In this document: positions 1 to 12,352 of the stretch, piece by piece
Position numbering within the stretch: position 1 is the stretch's first letter
Layout of the letters: every line of letters starts with the position of its first letter
Assembly (NCBI GenBank): GCA_036872755.1
Contig: JAVHNS010000004.1
Location: 1,984,001-2,048,000 of the forward strand
Direction: 5' to 3'
Origin: Orbilia blumenaviensis
Lineage: Eukaryota > Ascomycota > Orbiliomycetes > Orbiliales > Orbiliaceae
DNA length: 64,000 nt
Notes under the pieces: model-generated
The model's input: only the letters and a program-made list of their open reading frames with translations
What the model was told of the DNA's origin: nothing
Databases searched by the model: none
Made by a program: the position numbers and the translations under genes

Positions 1-2232
1 AGTTCCATTAACCCCTCACTTGGCGAACAGGACTTTAGCCGCTCCGTGGTTCTGCTGGTTTTTTTTTTTTTTTTTTAACTTTTCATGACTCTGTATTCGG
101 CCACTTAAAAGGTTTCGTTTTTCTCTATTCTCGCTCGTGGTCGCCTTTCCAAGACTTCTGTTCCTCCCTTTTCGCATATGGATACCTCTTTCCGCTCTGA
201 AGATTTCCTTATTATCAATCTATGTTTCTTCTTACTTTCCGTTGTTTTCCTTGTTGCTCGTTTGTGGGTATTTTTACTTCTTTCCCGGCCATGCAATACG
301 ATGGGTTATATTATCCAGAAGCTGCCCTTGCGCCTGCTTGCAGAAATCCTGGAAAACCCGGGATCTCATTTTTTTTTTAAACTGCAACTCCGGGGAGAAG
401 GCTCTGGTTACTGTGTACATTACATTATAGAAAAGACCCTACGACGAAATAAAATGCATGCATGGTACTCGAAAGGTCCTTGTTTTAAGCCGAATGTGAT
501 TGAGTATTATTACGTTGGCCTCTATTTATAAATCTCGTGTTGGAAATTCATCCGAGAAAGACGAGGTTGTCTGCCAGAGAGATATTATATTGCCCGGGTT
601 ATTTATATTAGAACCCCTCTTCTTCGGGACCATATAGGTGTTTCCGTAACTGTTCTGGTGGGGGTTTCCAACCTTCACTTTTCTGTATGTATCGATAACA
701 GGCTCAAGCGTGTATATACATTTTTACTTACAATGTGCACGCTTCGAATCCAGCCGCAACGCAGCCAAAACGGCCTTTTCAACGATCAAGCTTTGGGAAA
801 TAGTAATATTAGAAGAATTCCTGCAGATAGACCAGAGAGCGAAATAATTTAATGTGTCAGTGCTAGTAGAATATCAATAAGTACAAATCATCAGGAGAAT
901 GTTTTCTCCTTTCACGATTTACGGAGATAACCCGGATCTCAGTTTTATGTAAACAAATATAAACCTACATACCTACCGAGCGCGAGGTACTTATATGATT
1001 AAAACATTACTACGATTGCCATCTACCTAGGTGGTCTCCGACCTAGGTAAGTATTTAGGTACTTAAGCATGATGCGGATGTACTGATCAGATCAAATCGA
1101 ACCTTACGCCCAGAAACAACTTACCTGCATGCATCAACGCTCCTCTGCCTGAATCATCATTCTATCGTCGCTGATTCTAATCAATACTACTACTGCCTTT
1201 AATTTCAGTAAGTTTATCAAGAACTCAAACGCTAGCTGAGGCTACGGATGTAGGTGCAGCCCCATAGCATACACGAATGTACGATTTGGCGATATGCCAG
1301 ACACCATCGATGTTAGACTGGAGACCTCACATTCGAATCTTTTTTCAAAGATTACGAAATTCCTGCTGATTACTTGTCTAGCGCCTAGGTTGCGACCAGA
1401 ATTGTGGTCAACAGCGTCTGGGACTGAGACTAGGCTGCGATTATACATGCTGGCGTTGTGGAAGCTGATTACTTGGGAACCCTGTAAGGCGCTGGGAGAT
1501 GGTCTCTATGGGGAACTCGGTAAAACCGTGCTTGACATGAGAATTGGGTTACAAACCAAGATATCCTCAAAGAATTAGAAAGGGGAAACAGTTGGAACTG
1601 GGAGAGGTGTTCTCTGTAGCTCGTCCGCAAGCATGAAAGCTCAATTCTGGGCTTTGAGCCATCAAAGAGCGCCCCCCAGCATACTGGCCGCAATACAAGA
1701 TCCGGAAACGAAGGGATCAGTAGCCATGCGCGTGTGGTCTACACACAGCCATGCATGAGGCTATTCCTATCAATACTACAATAAGGAGCCCAAGACGCGA
1801 CAGCTCAAATTCAAGCAGACGTGTAGTGAGGCTTAGAGGTCGACGTACATTACGTATTAAGTTCCTGCCCTCCAGAATATTTACTCGCGGTACTTCTTCA
1901 GCAACTGCGCTAACCGCATTGCTGATCATATTTTCTTACTGAAAAAATTATTCCTGGCCTGGAAAATTATAAAAGGTTTGAAAATGTATAGTAGTGTGTT
2001 ACGCAAGTTGCTAATTGGCTGCAGTATGTCGGATTTGGGCGATTACCTAATCGGAATGCTGGGTGTTCGTGTAACAGTGTCGACGTCGACGCAACACATT
2101 GGAGTGTGGTAAATTCCAGCTGCATCTGCAGATATAGATATGGGTTCTTGCTATTTTTTTGGTCTTGAGGTTAAAAGTTAGTTGGTAATGGGGCGATAAA
2201 ATTTAAAATATGTGAAAATGTTTTAAGGATGA
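1..2232. other. Intergenic, no supported gene
   Basis: No reading frame here looks like a conserved protein; the open frames are short (117 codons at most), overlap on both strands and contain low-complexity residues. Features seen are a poly(T) run near 61-76, two ACCTAGGT palindromes at 1025-1032 and 1041-1048, and a 12-base palindrome GTCGACGTCGAC near 2081-2092. The DNA adjoins a decaying gene, so it may be accessory or repeat-derived, but nothing in it proves that. Confidence 0.6.
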
Positions 2233-4060
2233 CTAGCTATCTGGGCAGCATAGGCCTTTTGAGATGTAATTTTCGAGAATAATTGTTATGTTGGTGATGA
2301 TAGGCATTAGATTAGAGACGGCGCCCCCGAATATAGGATCGTAATCTTTGATGTCATAACCGGCAGTGTCAATGTCTATATAGTGAATATATTCCCCTGC
2401 TTTATTTTTTATAAAGTGGTTTCTTTCGAAATGCAGTTCCCCAACATCTGAGCAATTGGTATGGCTGAGGATCTTTTTACTTAATTCATCACTTCTTCGG
2501 CTTAATTTTCGAGGGGCAATCAAACCATCTGCTTGACAGCCTTTGAGCTCAAATTTCTTCGTCTCCGGTGACCAAGCAATATCCTTGGGGGCTCCTTGAA
2601 CCCATGAAATCACACCCAACCTATATAATCTAGTGATAAAAGTGTGAATTTCGATCGAGGAGGCCGCCAGTTGATTCGAAGCAATCCGGCGTGCAGAAAA
2701 GCGAGTTTTATGTGCTTCTTCACCGACCTGACCCTTAATATGTTGATCTATCCGTGGCCACGCACGAGGTGGCCGTACCTCTGCCCAACCATGATTTCTG
2801 GGAACAAACAGCACTCGATCCATTTACGGAACAGAGCAGCCTCAGTAACAACATCCGGGTTCTTTGCCAAAATCTCATTTTCAGAGGCCATATGCTCTAA
2901 CTGCTCAGTCATATAATCGTTCTTCCCGATATGGCCAGGGCGCCTACGTTTTCTACACGCAGAAGCCGTAAGGATCTGTGCTAACTCGCGATCGAGTGCT
3001 TCGGGGTGTATCAACATTCTTTTGTGGTTTGAGGGATAGGATCATTTCGGGGTTTATTAGCTCTTTATCGAGCCTCGTAACGTTGCTTTGGGGGAGTTGG
3101 TGATGTGGGGCGCCGAATATATATACCTTCTGTGCGACTGAAGAGGGTGATGAGATTTTGGTCGCGCAGCGCTTCTCCTTCATCGATTGTGAAAACTTTG
3201 GTCTTGTGGTTGAACTTGACGAGTTTAGTTCTTGTCATGATAATACCGACGAAGTCGAAGGCCGAGAACCCAATGCCATTGATTAACAAAATTTTTTTCT
3301 AGATATCATATTCCCTTTGTTATCAAGCATCTTTCGCTGTTCTAGGTACCTTGTGAGGTCATCGGCTTTTGGCGCACCAGTAAAGGCATTATTCTTAACC
3401 TCACCGCTAACTGAAACCTCAAATGTCGCCCCGGTGCATTTGATGACAAGATCATACACGAGCCCACTCCGCTTCTCTCCAGTCTTAACATCTAACACAG
3501 CCAGAGAAGGACGAGTTGGATCCGACACATCGATATCACAAACCAAAACTCCATGTCTAACATTAATCAACAACCACGGGAGATATTCTTTTGCAAGATT
3601 CGATGCCTCCCGATTCATGATCTCCGCAGCTTCCCAGACCAGACTTTTTGGCTCATAGGGAACGCCGGTGTCAAGCCTCTTGAACGTTGACGCCCTGTTG
3701 AATACCATTGCAGTGGCCATGTTACTCTCGAGAAGCCGGGACATCGTTTCCTCAGGATTTGCCATAGCTAATTCCGCACAGCGAGCTGACAAGTCTGTAA
3801 GACAATCAATGATCCTACAGTGTTCGTCTGTCAACCCGGTTTTGTCGATAGCGGTGACAGGAGGGTTAAGGGTAGTATTGATGGTTGCATCGTCACCGAA
3901 TTGATATGTGACCCTAAGGCCTTCCGTAAGAGGCTGCGACTCATAATAGTCATGAGTGCGGGGTGTCTCATCGATCGATAGTCCCCTCCAGAAAATAGAG
4001 AGCTGCTCGCTGATCGATAGACGCGCATCCGAATCGAAACGGTTGAAACTTTAATATCGA
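2233..4060 (-). pseudogene. Decayed FAD/NAD(P)-binding-type oxidoreductase-like gene
   Basis: On the minus strand, protein-like sequence continues for about 1.8 kb but changes frame at least four times. The first segment runs from about 4053 to 3299 (includes RLDTGVPYEP and VLVCDIDVSD). The frame then shifts at an A7 run (3292-3298) to a segment reading ILLINGIGFSAFDFVG through SRTEG, shifts again at a short TA repeat near 3117-3126, again near 3018-3022, and again around 2750-2820. The last segment contains ADGLIAPRKLSRRSDEL and ends at 2233. The order and spacing resemble, from memory, a large fungal family with an N-terminal FAD-NAD(P)-binding domain. The expected N-terminal Rossmann glycine motif is absent: upstream of about 4060 the frame hits a stop and then a foldback element. 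I read this as a 5'-truncated pseudogene. Sequencing error in homopolymers is the alternative, but four shifts plus a lost N-terminus argue against it. Family assignment is moderate at best. Confidence 0.55.
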
Positions 4061-4156
4061 ATTCCAGTCAATTGCAAAGAACTCCACCCGACCTCTCGCC
4101 TTCACTTATCCAGTAGCCAAAGAGAATTAATATAATAAAGCTTAGACCATACTATG

Positions 4157-4595
4157 GTGTCAGAACGATAGAAATAACAACTTAAGCGAGGCATAAGTAT
4201 GTTAATTTTTCATAATTATGCTCAGCCATCAGCACACCATTAACCTGCTATTGACTTGCCACCACCTGCCCGCCCGCCTATTAGAAGGTAAAGAAAATCT
4301 AGATAGCCAGCATACTAATTCATAATTTTTCCATATACCCGGCCATTTAACACGCGCATTCTATTAACCATGGTTATATTTATTAGTAGAAAAGAAGTAG
4401 CCTGGACCTTTCGCCACTTAACTATCTGGCTAGCTGTCTGGATTTTCTCCAGCCTTTGATAGACGGGCGGGTAGGCTGGTAGCAAGCCAATAATAAGCTA
4501 ATGGTGGGCAGATAGTTGAGCATAATTATGAAAAATTAACACACTTGTGCCTCGCTTAAGTCGTAATATATATATCTGTATTGTTTTGCTGACAC
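4157..4595. mobile_element. Foldback / MITE-like inverted-repeat element
   Basis: Two long arms face each other. The left arm starts GTGTCAG at 4157 and the right arm ends CTGACAC at 4595. The best-conserved part is 4181-4224 against the reverse complement of 4517-4560, which match at 42 of 44 positions. Similarity continues more loosely inward to about 4320 and 4430, including shared CCCGCCCG-type and GAAAATC-type blocks. No open reading frame lies inside, so this is a non-autonomous element or relic. It sits immediately upstream of the truncated FAD-type pseudogene. No clear target-site duplication was found. Confidence 0.7.
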
Positions 4596-5241
4596 ATCTT
4601 GGCCGCCATATTAGACCCTATAGAACGATGGTTGTTGTAACTAAAGCATTTAAAAGCTCATTTTAAACTTTTAACGTTAAATAAAGAAAGGGAAGACACG
4701 GGAGGACGGACCCCATCGAGAGACTATCCATTGTGCCTACTCTAAGTAGAGTTGTGGGCTTGAGCTCGGTCCATATCCACTTTAATATTACACCGGCTTC
4801 TAAGAACTAAATTGCGAAGTATTGGCACTGGTGGGAAAAAATATCCACTGTTAGAACTTATAAAATATCTTTGTATTGCTATAGTCCGGGCGATCTCAGG
4901 CATCCGCTACGTATGCGTATACGTAACGGAACTTGAACTTATACTGGAGGAGGTGCATAGCTTAACCCAAACGTATGTAGCTCAAGCTTTCTCGACCGAG
5001 ACTATTGATATATCCTACCTGGCTGGTATTGATGTTCAGCAGGTTGCAATAGCCCAGCCTAGCTAGGCTGAACAGACCACAATATAAAAAAAAACTCAAT
5101 TTCTACTTACCGACTAGACTAAAGATTCGCTAACTATCAAATCGTAAAACCAAGCCCAAATCAACACCGACTATAAACATGCGCAGCCAATGGCACCTCA
5201 TTCGAACTCATGACATAACATACTAACATAGTAAAAACATA
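4596..5241. other. Intergenic, no supported gene
   Basis: This stretch lies between the foldback element and the Sel1-like gene. One 84-codon open frame at 4812-5066 has no recognisable features. The segment probably holds the promoter of the gene starting at 5242, but no clear motif is visible. Confidence 0.5.
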
Positions 5242-5738
5242 ATGAACACCACCCGCGTTGTCCTCTCTAGGTCCCTCGCCTCTTCTCCCTCTTCCTCATC
5301 CGCGAGGCAGCTGCCAGACTTTGCCCGCATCCTCCCGCCAGACGCCGTGTTCGCTTCGGCCCAAAAAAGCGGCTTTCTAAAATGCAACAGGGCACAGGCG
5401 ACGAAAGTCCTAACTGAGGTATGGGAAACAACGCGGTCGACAACTATTACATCCTCGACGCAGGATAGTGCGTTTTCTGCTGCGGGTGTGGCGAAGATTT
5501 GTGCTGGTGAGTGGGTTTTATTCTACTATATTCTATTTAAATTTGTTTTATTTTGTTTCTCTGGCTTTATTTGAAGGTCTGTCGTCCTATACTATTATAT
5601 TTTAATTGTGGGATCGAGTGTATAAACGTCACTCTAAGGCTAGAATGATACTAGCTTCGAATCTGATATCCACTCCTCATCTACACATTTCATTCTAAAT
5701 AGAAGTATATGTTGAAGTATATATACTTTTATTTTCTT

Positions 5739-5774
<36 letters not shown>

Positions 5775-6497
5775 CAAAAGAAATGAGCAAAAGAATCACC
5801 AGTTAACCATTCCAAACCAAAACCTGTAGCCCACAACTTCCCCCCCTCAAACTTCACTTCCCTCGCCCTCCTCCTCCAACCCCCCGCCTCATCAAGAACA
5901 ACATCCCCAGCAGCAACAACCACAAACCTCTCAAGCATCCTCCTCTCCCTCGCAACCTCTCTAAACGACCCAGCCGCAATCCTTAAATCTGCAAGATCAA
6001 AAATAACATCCTCAAGAAGTCTTATCCTCATTGAATCCTCCCCGATATGGAAAAAACTTCATAAACTTGCTCAGGAACAAGATGTTCCAGAGGCGTACGA
6101 ACTTATGGCGGAGACTTATCAGAATGCAAAAGTTATGGGTCAGGCGCAGGAGTATTGGACGAGAGCTGCGGCGGCTGGGAGTGGTAGAGCTTGTTTGGTG
6201 ATGGGGAGACAGGCGGTTTTGGTGGGGAAACGGGAGGTTGCCGTACAGGCTTTTAAACAGGCTGCGGAGTTGGGAGAGGCAGAAGCGTACTATGAACTTG
6301 GTGCTTTACAGCTTAGTGGTGGCGTCAAGGTTGCCCCAGAGAGAAACGAAGAGGCAGAGTATAACCTCTCCGTTGCCGCTGCCTCAGGGGTCACTCGTGC
6401 GGCAGTCAAGCTGGCAGAGCTGTACAAGTCCCGCAATGACCTGGCTATGAGCGAGCAGTGGAGCGAAGTAGCTAGTGAAATGAAGGCGATTGAGTAA
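5242..6497 (+). CDS. Sel1/TPR-like repeat protein, probably mitochondrial
   Basis: Two exons, 5242-5506 and 5803-6497, join in frame (960 nt, 319 aa). The donor is GTGAGT and the acceptor is CACCAG. The intron is long for this window (296 nt) because it carries an A-run of about 30 at 5743-5773. The N-terminus is rich in Arg and Ser and lacks acidic residues for about 25 residues, which suggests a mitochondrial presequence. The C-terminal half consists of paired helices with Sel1-like signatures: AYELMAETYQNA, YWTRAAAAGSGRAC, AVQAFKQAAELGEAEAYYELG and EYNLSVAAASGVTRAAVKLAELY. Such repeats act as protein-protein scaffolds, so no enzymatic role is implied. The middle region (residues about 95-160) is Ser/Thr/Pro-rich and its exact start depends on the acceptor chosen. 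The repeat assignment is firm; organelle targeting is inferred. Confidence 0.7.
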
Positions 6498-6953
6498 TGC
6501 CAGAACATATATCATATAGCTAGCCTAGCTTAAGCGCAGACTGGGCAGTATTGTACATATACACCAAAGAAGATAGAAAGCATGATATCGTACATAACAT
6601 AGTACATTCTTACTTAGTAAGCAAGTACGTAGCATTGCAATAGATTTCGACAACCCGGAAACTTTTGATAATCAATCCCGTTGTTATATTAAGCATACAT
6701 GAAGTTGTGAAAACCCGGCAAAAACCCCCTCTAGAGAAAAGAACAGGAAAAAGAAAATCACCCTCATTCACACCCTGATCTATAGTATAGTAGTAGGTAC
6801 CAAAAGTCGGTAAGAATCCCATATGAGATCTCCCCGACTAGCTTAGATCATTATATTTCCCTGCACGCAATCAAGCCTTATATCACACCCCCACTATATC
6901 GGCCCTGACCGATAGCCAACACCACGCTAACAAAGTCCCCTTATAAGTTACTT
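6498..6953. other. Convergent intergenic region
   Basis: This lies between the 3' end of the Sel1-like gene and the 3' end of CTP synthase, which face each other. It should hold two 3' untranslated regions. No gene or clear structural RNA is visible. Confidence 0.6.
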
Positions 6954-9375
<2,422 letters not shown>

Positions 9376-10329
9376 CCTGCGTGGTTGTCAACGAGACCCT
9401 TCTAAGCTGTTGAAAAAAAGAGATCTTGTAGCTAAGACTGGGTAGTGATCGTTGATGGTGGTGTTGGATTTTGATTTGACGATGCTTGAACTCGAAAAAG
9501 CGAAAACAGAGCTTGATCCTTTCCCGTTTGCAGATTTTATAGTCGCAGAATCTACCAGGATGATGCGAATAGGTATAGAAGAAAACAATAAACTAGGTCT
9601 ACCGCGTCAAAGAGTCATACGCAGTAGGGCGGTACTACAAAATAAATAAACAGGCCTAGTGGAGTAAAAGAAAAAAAGGGAAAGGAAGTGAGGTTGCAGA
9701 TTGTCGTGAAGTTGGGTGTGTCTAAGTTGGAGGGGGAGATAACCTTTTCGCTCAAAGAAAAAAAAAAAAAAAAAAAAAGTAGCGAAAGTTTTCTGTCTCA
9801 AATACAAAATGCCCGGCGCAGATGAAGAGAGCTCGCTTCCTCGAGACGACCAGCTCTGTATTTCTACTAGTGTCGCCACAGATCATATTAACACTAAATC
9901 TATAACTCTAGTATGTAAATAGATAACTAGAGATCTGAATCTGAATCTCTATTCCCATTTACCTATGAGTGACATAATATTCTACCGCAGAGTGACACGG
10001 CGGGGGCGCACAGCTGCGGGGACCCGGTCGCTATGGAGCTAGAATGCGGCAGGCGAACTGTGCGCGGTCAGTCGGCCTGACAGCCCCCAAATTCCAGATC
10101 TGGATTGTGCGACCGAATAAACACCCAGTCGCGTCTTCCCCCAAACAGCCTCATCTCTCATCTCTCATCTCTCCCGTCCATCTCCTCTAGACTCTCTCCT
10201 CCATCATCATTATCAATCCTCGGCTTCAACCTCCAATTCTTCTTATAATTATCACTGCCACCACTCCTTGATTATTATATAGTAATAGTTTTAAAAAGCG
10301 GTGTATAAAGAAAAGAGAGATCATAAGCA
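9376..10329. promoter_or_regulatory. Divergent promoter region, URA7 / HAT1
   Basis: The region separates two genes transcribed away from each other. It holds an A-run of about 20 at 9759-9778 and a GC-richer patch around 9985-10110. CT-rich repeats of ATCTCTC type at about 10150-10200 lie just upstream of HAT1, as is common near fungal transcription starts. A 66-codon open frame at 9452-9649 has no recognisable homology. Confidence 0.5.
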
Positions 10330-11803
10330 ATGGCCGACGATTGGACAGTCCCCGACGCCGCCAGCGTCATCGACGTCTCCCTAGTCCCTCCTCCTTCCTT
10401 CCCTAGCTCTAAGACCACCGAAACCTTCCACCCGACATACACCCACCAATTCTTCATCAACGAGACGATCTACGGCTACAAGAAGCTCCATATAGATCTC
10501 CAATTCCGTCAGGATGACCTGTCGCCTTCGTTACAGGTCACGTATGAGGACAAGCTCGCCGTGCCCAGTGGGTCAAGCGGAGCTGCAGCTGGCGATAATG
10601 ATGAGGCCACTATCGACGATGTCGAGGATGTCTTCAAGGATTATCTCCCCGAAGGTACCTTCCACCACCACATATCATTGCTTAGTGGTACCCTTATATA
10701 CTAATAAAATAACGTTTAAAAATGCAACAGACACACCCGAACACCTGTCCCTAGACCCCTCAACCTTCACTCCACCAGGAACCCTCGTGCATAGCTACCC
10801 ACGCACTACCTCCACCTTCGAAATCTACCACACCAACTTCTCCAACCCGGCCGCTCGCTCCTTAATAACCAACAGCCGACTCCTCGTCCCCCTCTTCATC
10901 GAAGCAGGCAGCAGAATCGACTTCGACGAAGAAGACGACGAAGAAGAGCTCGGCAACAACTGGGACGTCTTCTTCCTCTACGAACACTTGCCCGAAAACA
11001 ACCAATTCTCATTCATAGGCTACTGCACAATCCACAAATACTGGTACTTCGCGCCAAAAAGCAACACCGACGAAAAGGAAGACTGGTACTTCGCGCAAAA
11101 AAGCGACACCGACGAAAAGAAATACTCCCATCTAAACCGTGCAAGAATCTCACAATTCCTGATCCTACCGCCATATCAAGGAAAAGAACACGGCCAGAAA
11201 CTCTACAATATCATATTAAAAGAATACCTCAACAACCCCAAAATAGTAGAAATCGTAGTGGAAGATCCATCCGACAAATTCGAAAAACTAAGAGATCTGT
11301 GCGACTACAGACGTTTGAAACGACTATCTTTGATAAACGAAGATGTGATGAATAGACTACTTGATCGAAAGACGGCAAGAGAATGGATTGATTTGGAGAG
11401 AACTAAGGCTAAAATGCCGCTTCGACAGTTTCAGCGTGTTGTTGAACTGCTGCTGCTGGAGTATATCCTCATCCAGAAGGGACCGCTTTATGAGAAACGG
11501 TTGGAAAGGTATATGCTTTATGTTAAGGAGAGGCTGTATCGTCACAACAAGGATGTTTTGATGCAGTTGGAGCCGGAGGAGAGGAGTGAGAAGCTTGCAG
11601 AGACGTATGAGAGGGTTCATACGGACTATGAAGCCTACCTTGAGATACTAGAATCTGACGCATTGGCGAGGGAGAAGCCGGATAAGGGTAAGAGGGTGGT
11701 CGCTGGCAAACGGCTACTAGGTACTTTTTCAACCGTTCAGGAAGACGAGGAGGATGAGGAGGAACTTATGCCACCGACAAAGAAGGCCAAAGCGACTAAA
11801 TAG
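10330..11803 (+). CDS. HAT1: Histone acetyltransferase type B catalytic subunit
   Basis: HAT1 acetylates newly made histone H4 (K5/K12) before chromatin assembly, working with an RbAp46/48-type WD40 partner. Two exons, 10330-10654 and 10731-11803, give 1398 nt (465 aa). The intron is GTACCT...AACAG with a CTAATA branch-like site. The N-terminal Hat1 domain is seen in YTHQFFINETIYGYKKLHIDL and DVFKDYLPE. The GNAT domain includes FIGYCTIHKYW, RISQFLILPPYQGKEHG and VEDPSDKFEKLRDLCDY. Two oddities: a 42-bp in-frame tandem duplication at 11042-11125 (WYFAxKSxTDEK twice), and motif A reads QGKEHG where the family has Q-x-x-G-x-G, so the first glycine is Glu (GAA, one base from GGA). The C-terminus is acidic then basic (DEEDEEEL, KKAKATK), which could be a nuclear localisation signal. 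Confidence 0.93.
11042..11125 (+). repeat. HAT1: 42-bp in-frame tandem duplication in HAT1
   Basis: Copy 1 is 11042-11083 and copy 2 is 11084-11125. Each encodes 14 residues beginning WYFA and including TDEK, with a few substitutions between copies. The repeat falls between the core strand IGYCTIHKYW and motif A of the acetyltransferase domain. Confidence 0.9.
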
Positions 11804-12352
11804 ACAAGTGATAAAACATCGGGGGAATCTCATGCTGCTCTGTTGTAATAATATCGGGTAGGGGAAAGCTACGTTGTGAGCGTTTTGCTTTACCACTAGT
11901 TAATATTCTTATTCTCCATTGATTTTAATCGGATGATAGTAGAGCGCAGCCTAGTAAATCCGAAAAAAAAAGAAGAAAAAAATAGCGTTTTCTATAGCAG
12001 AATACCCCATATAATAATATTCTTAAAGATGAAGCACGTGGTTCCACAAAACGGGTATTTCATTTTTTTATCTTTTTTGTTAATACGAAAGGCTTTGAGG
12101 GGTGAGCAGGAAAGTGACTCCGCTAAGTACAAATCCAACTGGGTACATAATAAAGAGACAATGGTCGTCGTAGTGAAGGGCATGTTTTTTTTTTTTGAGG
12201 CGTGTCGTTCGTCTAGCTAGATCAAGTACCCAACGTCTGGCGGTTACTTTCACAAACAAATAAATAAAGTTGTTTTAATAAGTGGGTAGCTTGAAAAGAA
12301 CTATGGAGTCATGAAAGAAGAAGATGAGGAGAAAAGAATCAACACCAAACTT
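11804..12352. other. Convergent intergenic region, HAT1 / CRN1
   Basis: Two 3' ends face each other here. The region has A-rich and T-rich runs (about 11963-11980 and 12184-12197) and no credible gene. It presumably contains both polyadenylation sites. Confidence 0.6.

Noticed and set aside
9452..9649. Small plus-strand open frame of 65 codons upstream of CTP synthase
   Set aside because: No conserved features, and it lies in the 5' flank of a gene on the other strand; likely chance.
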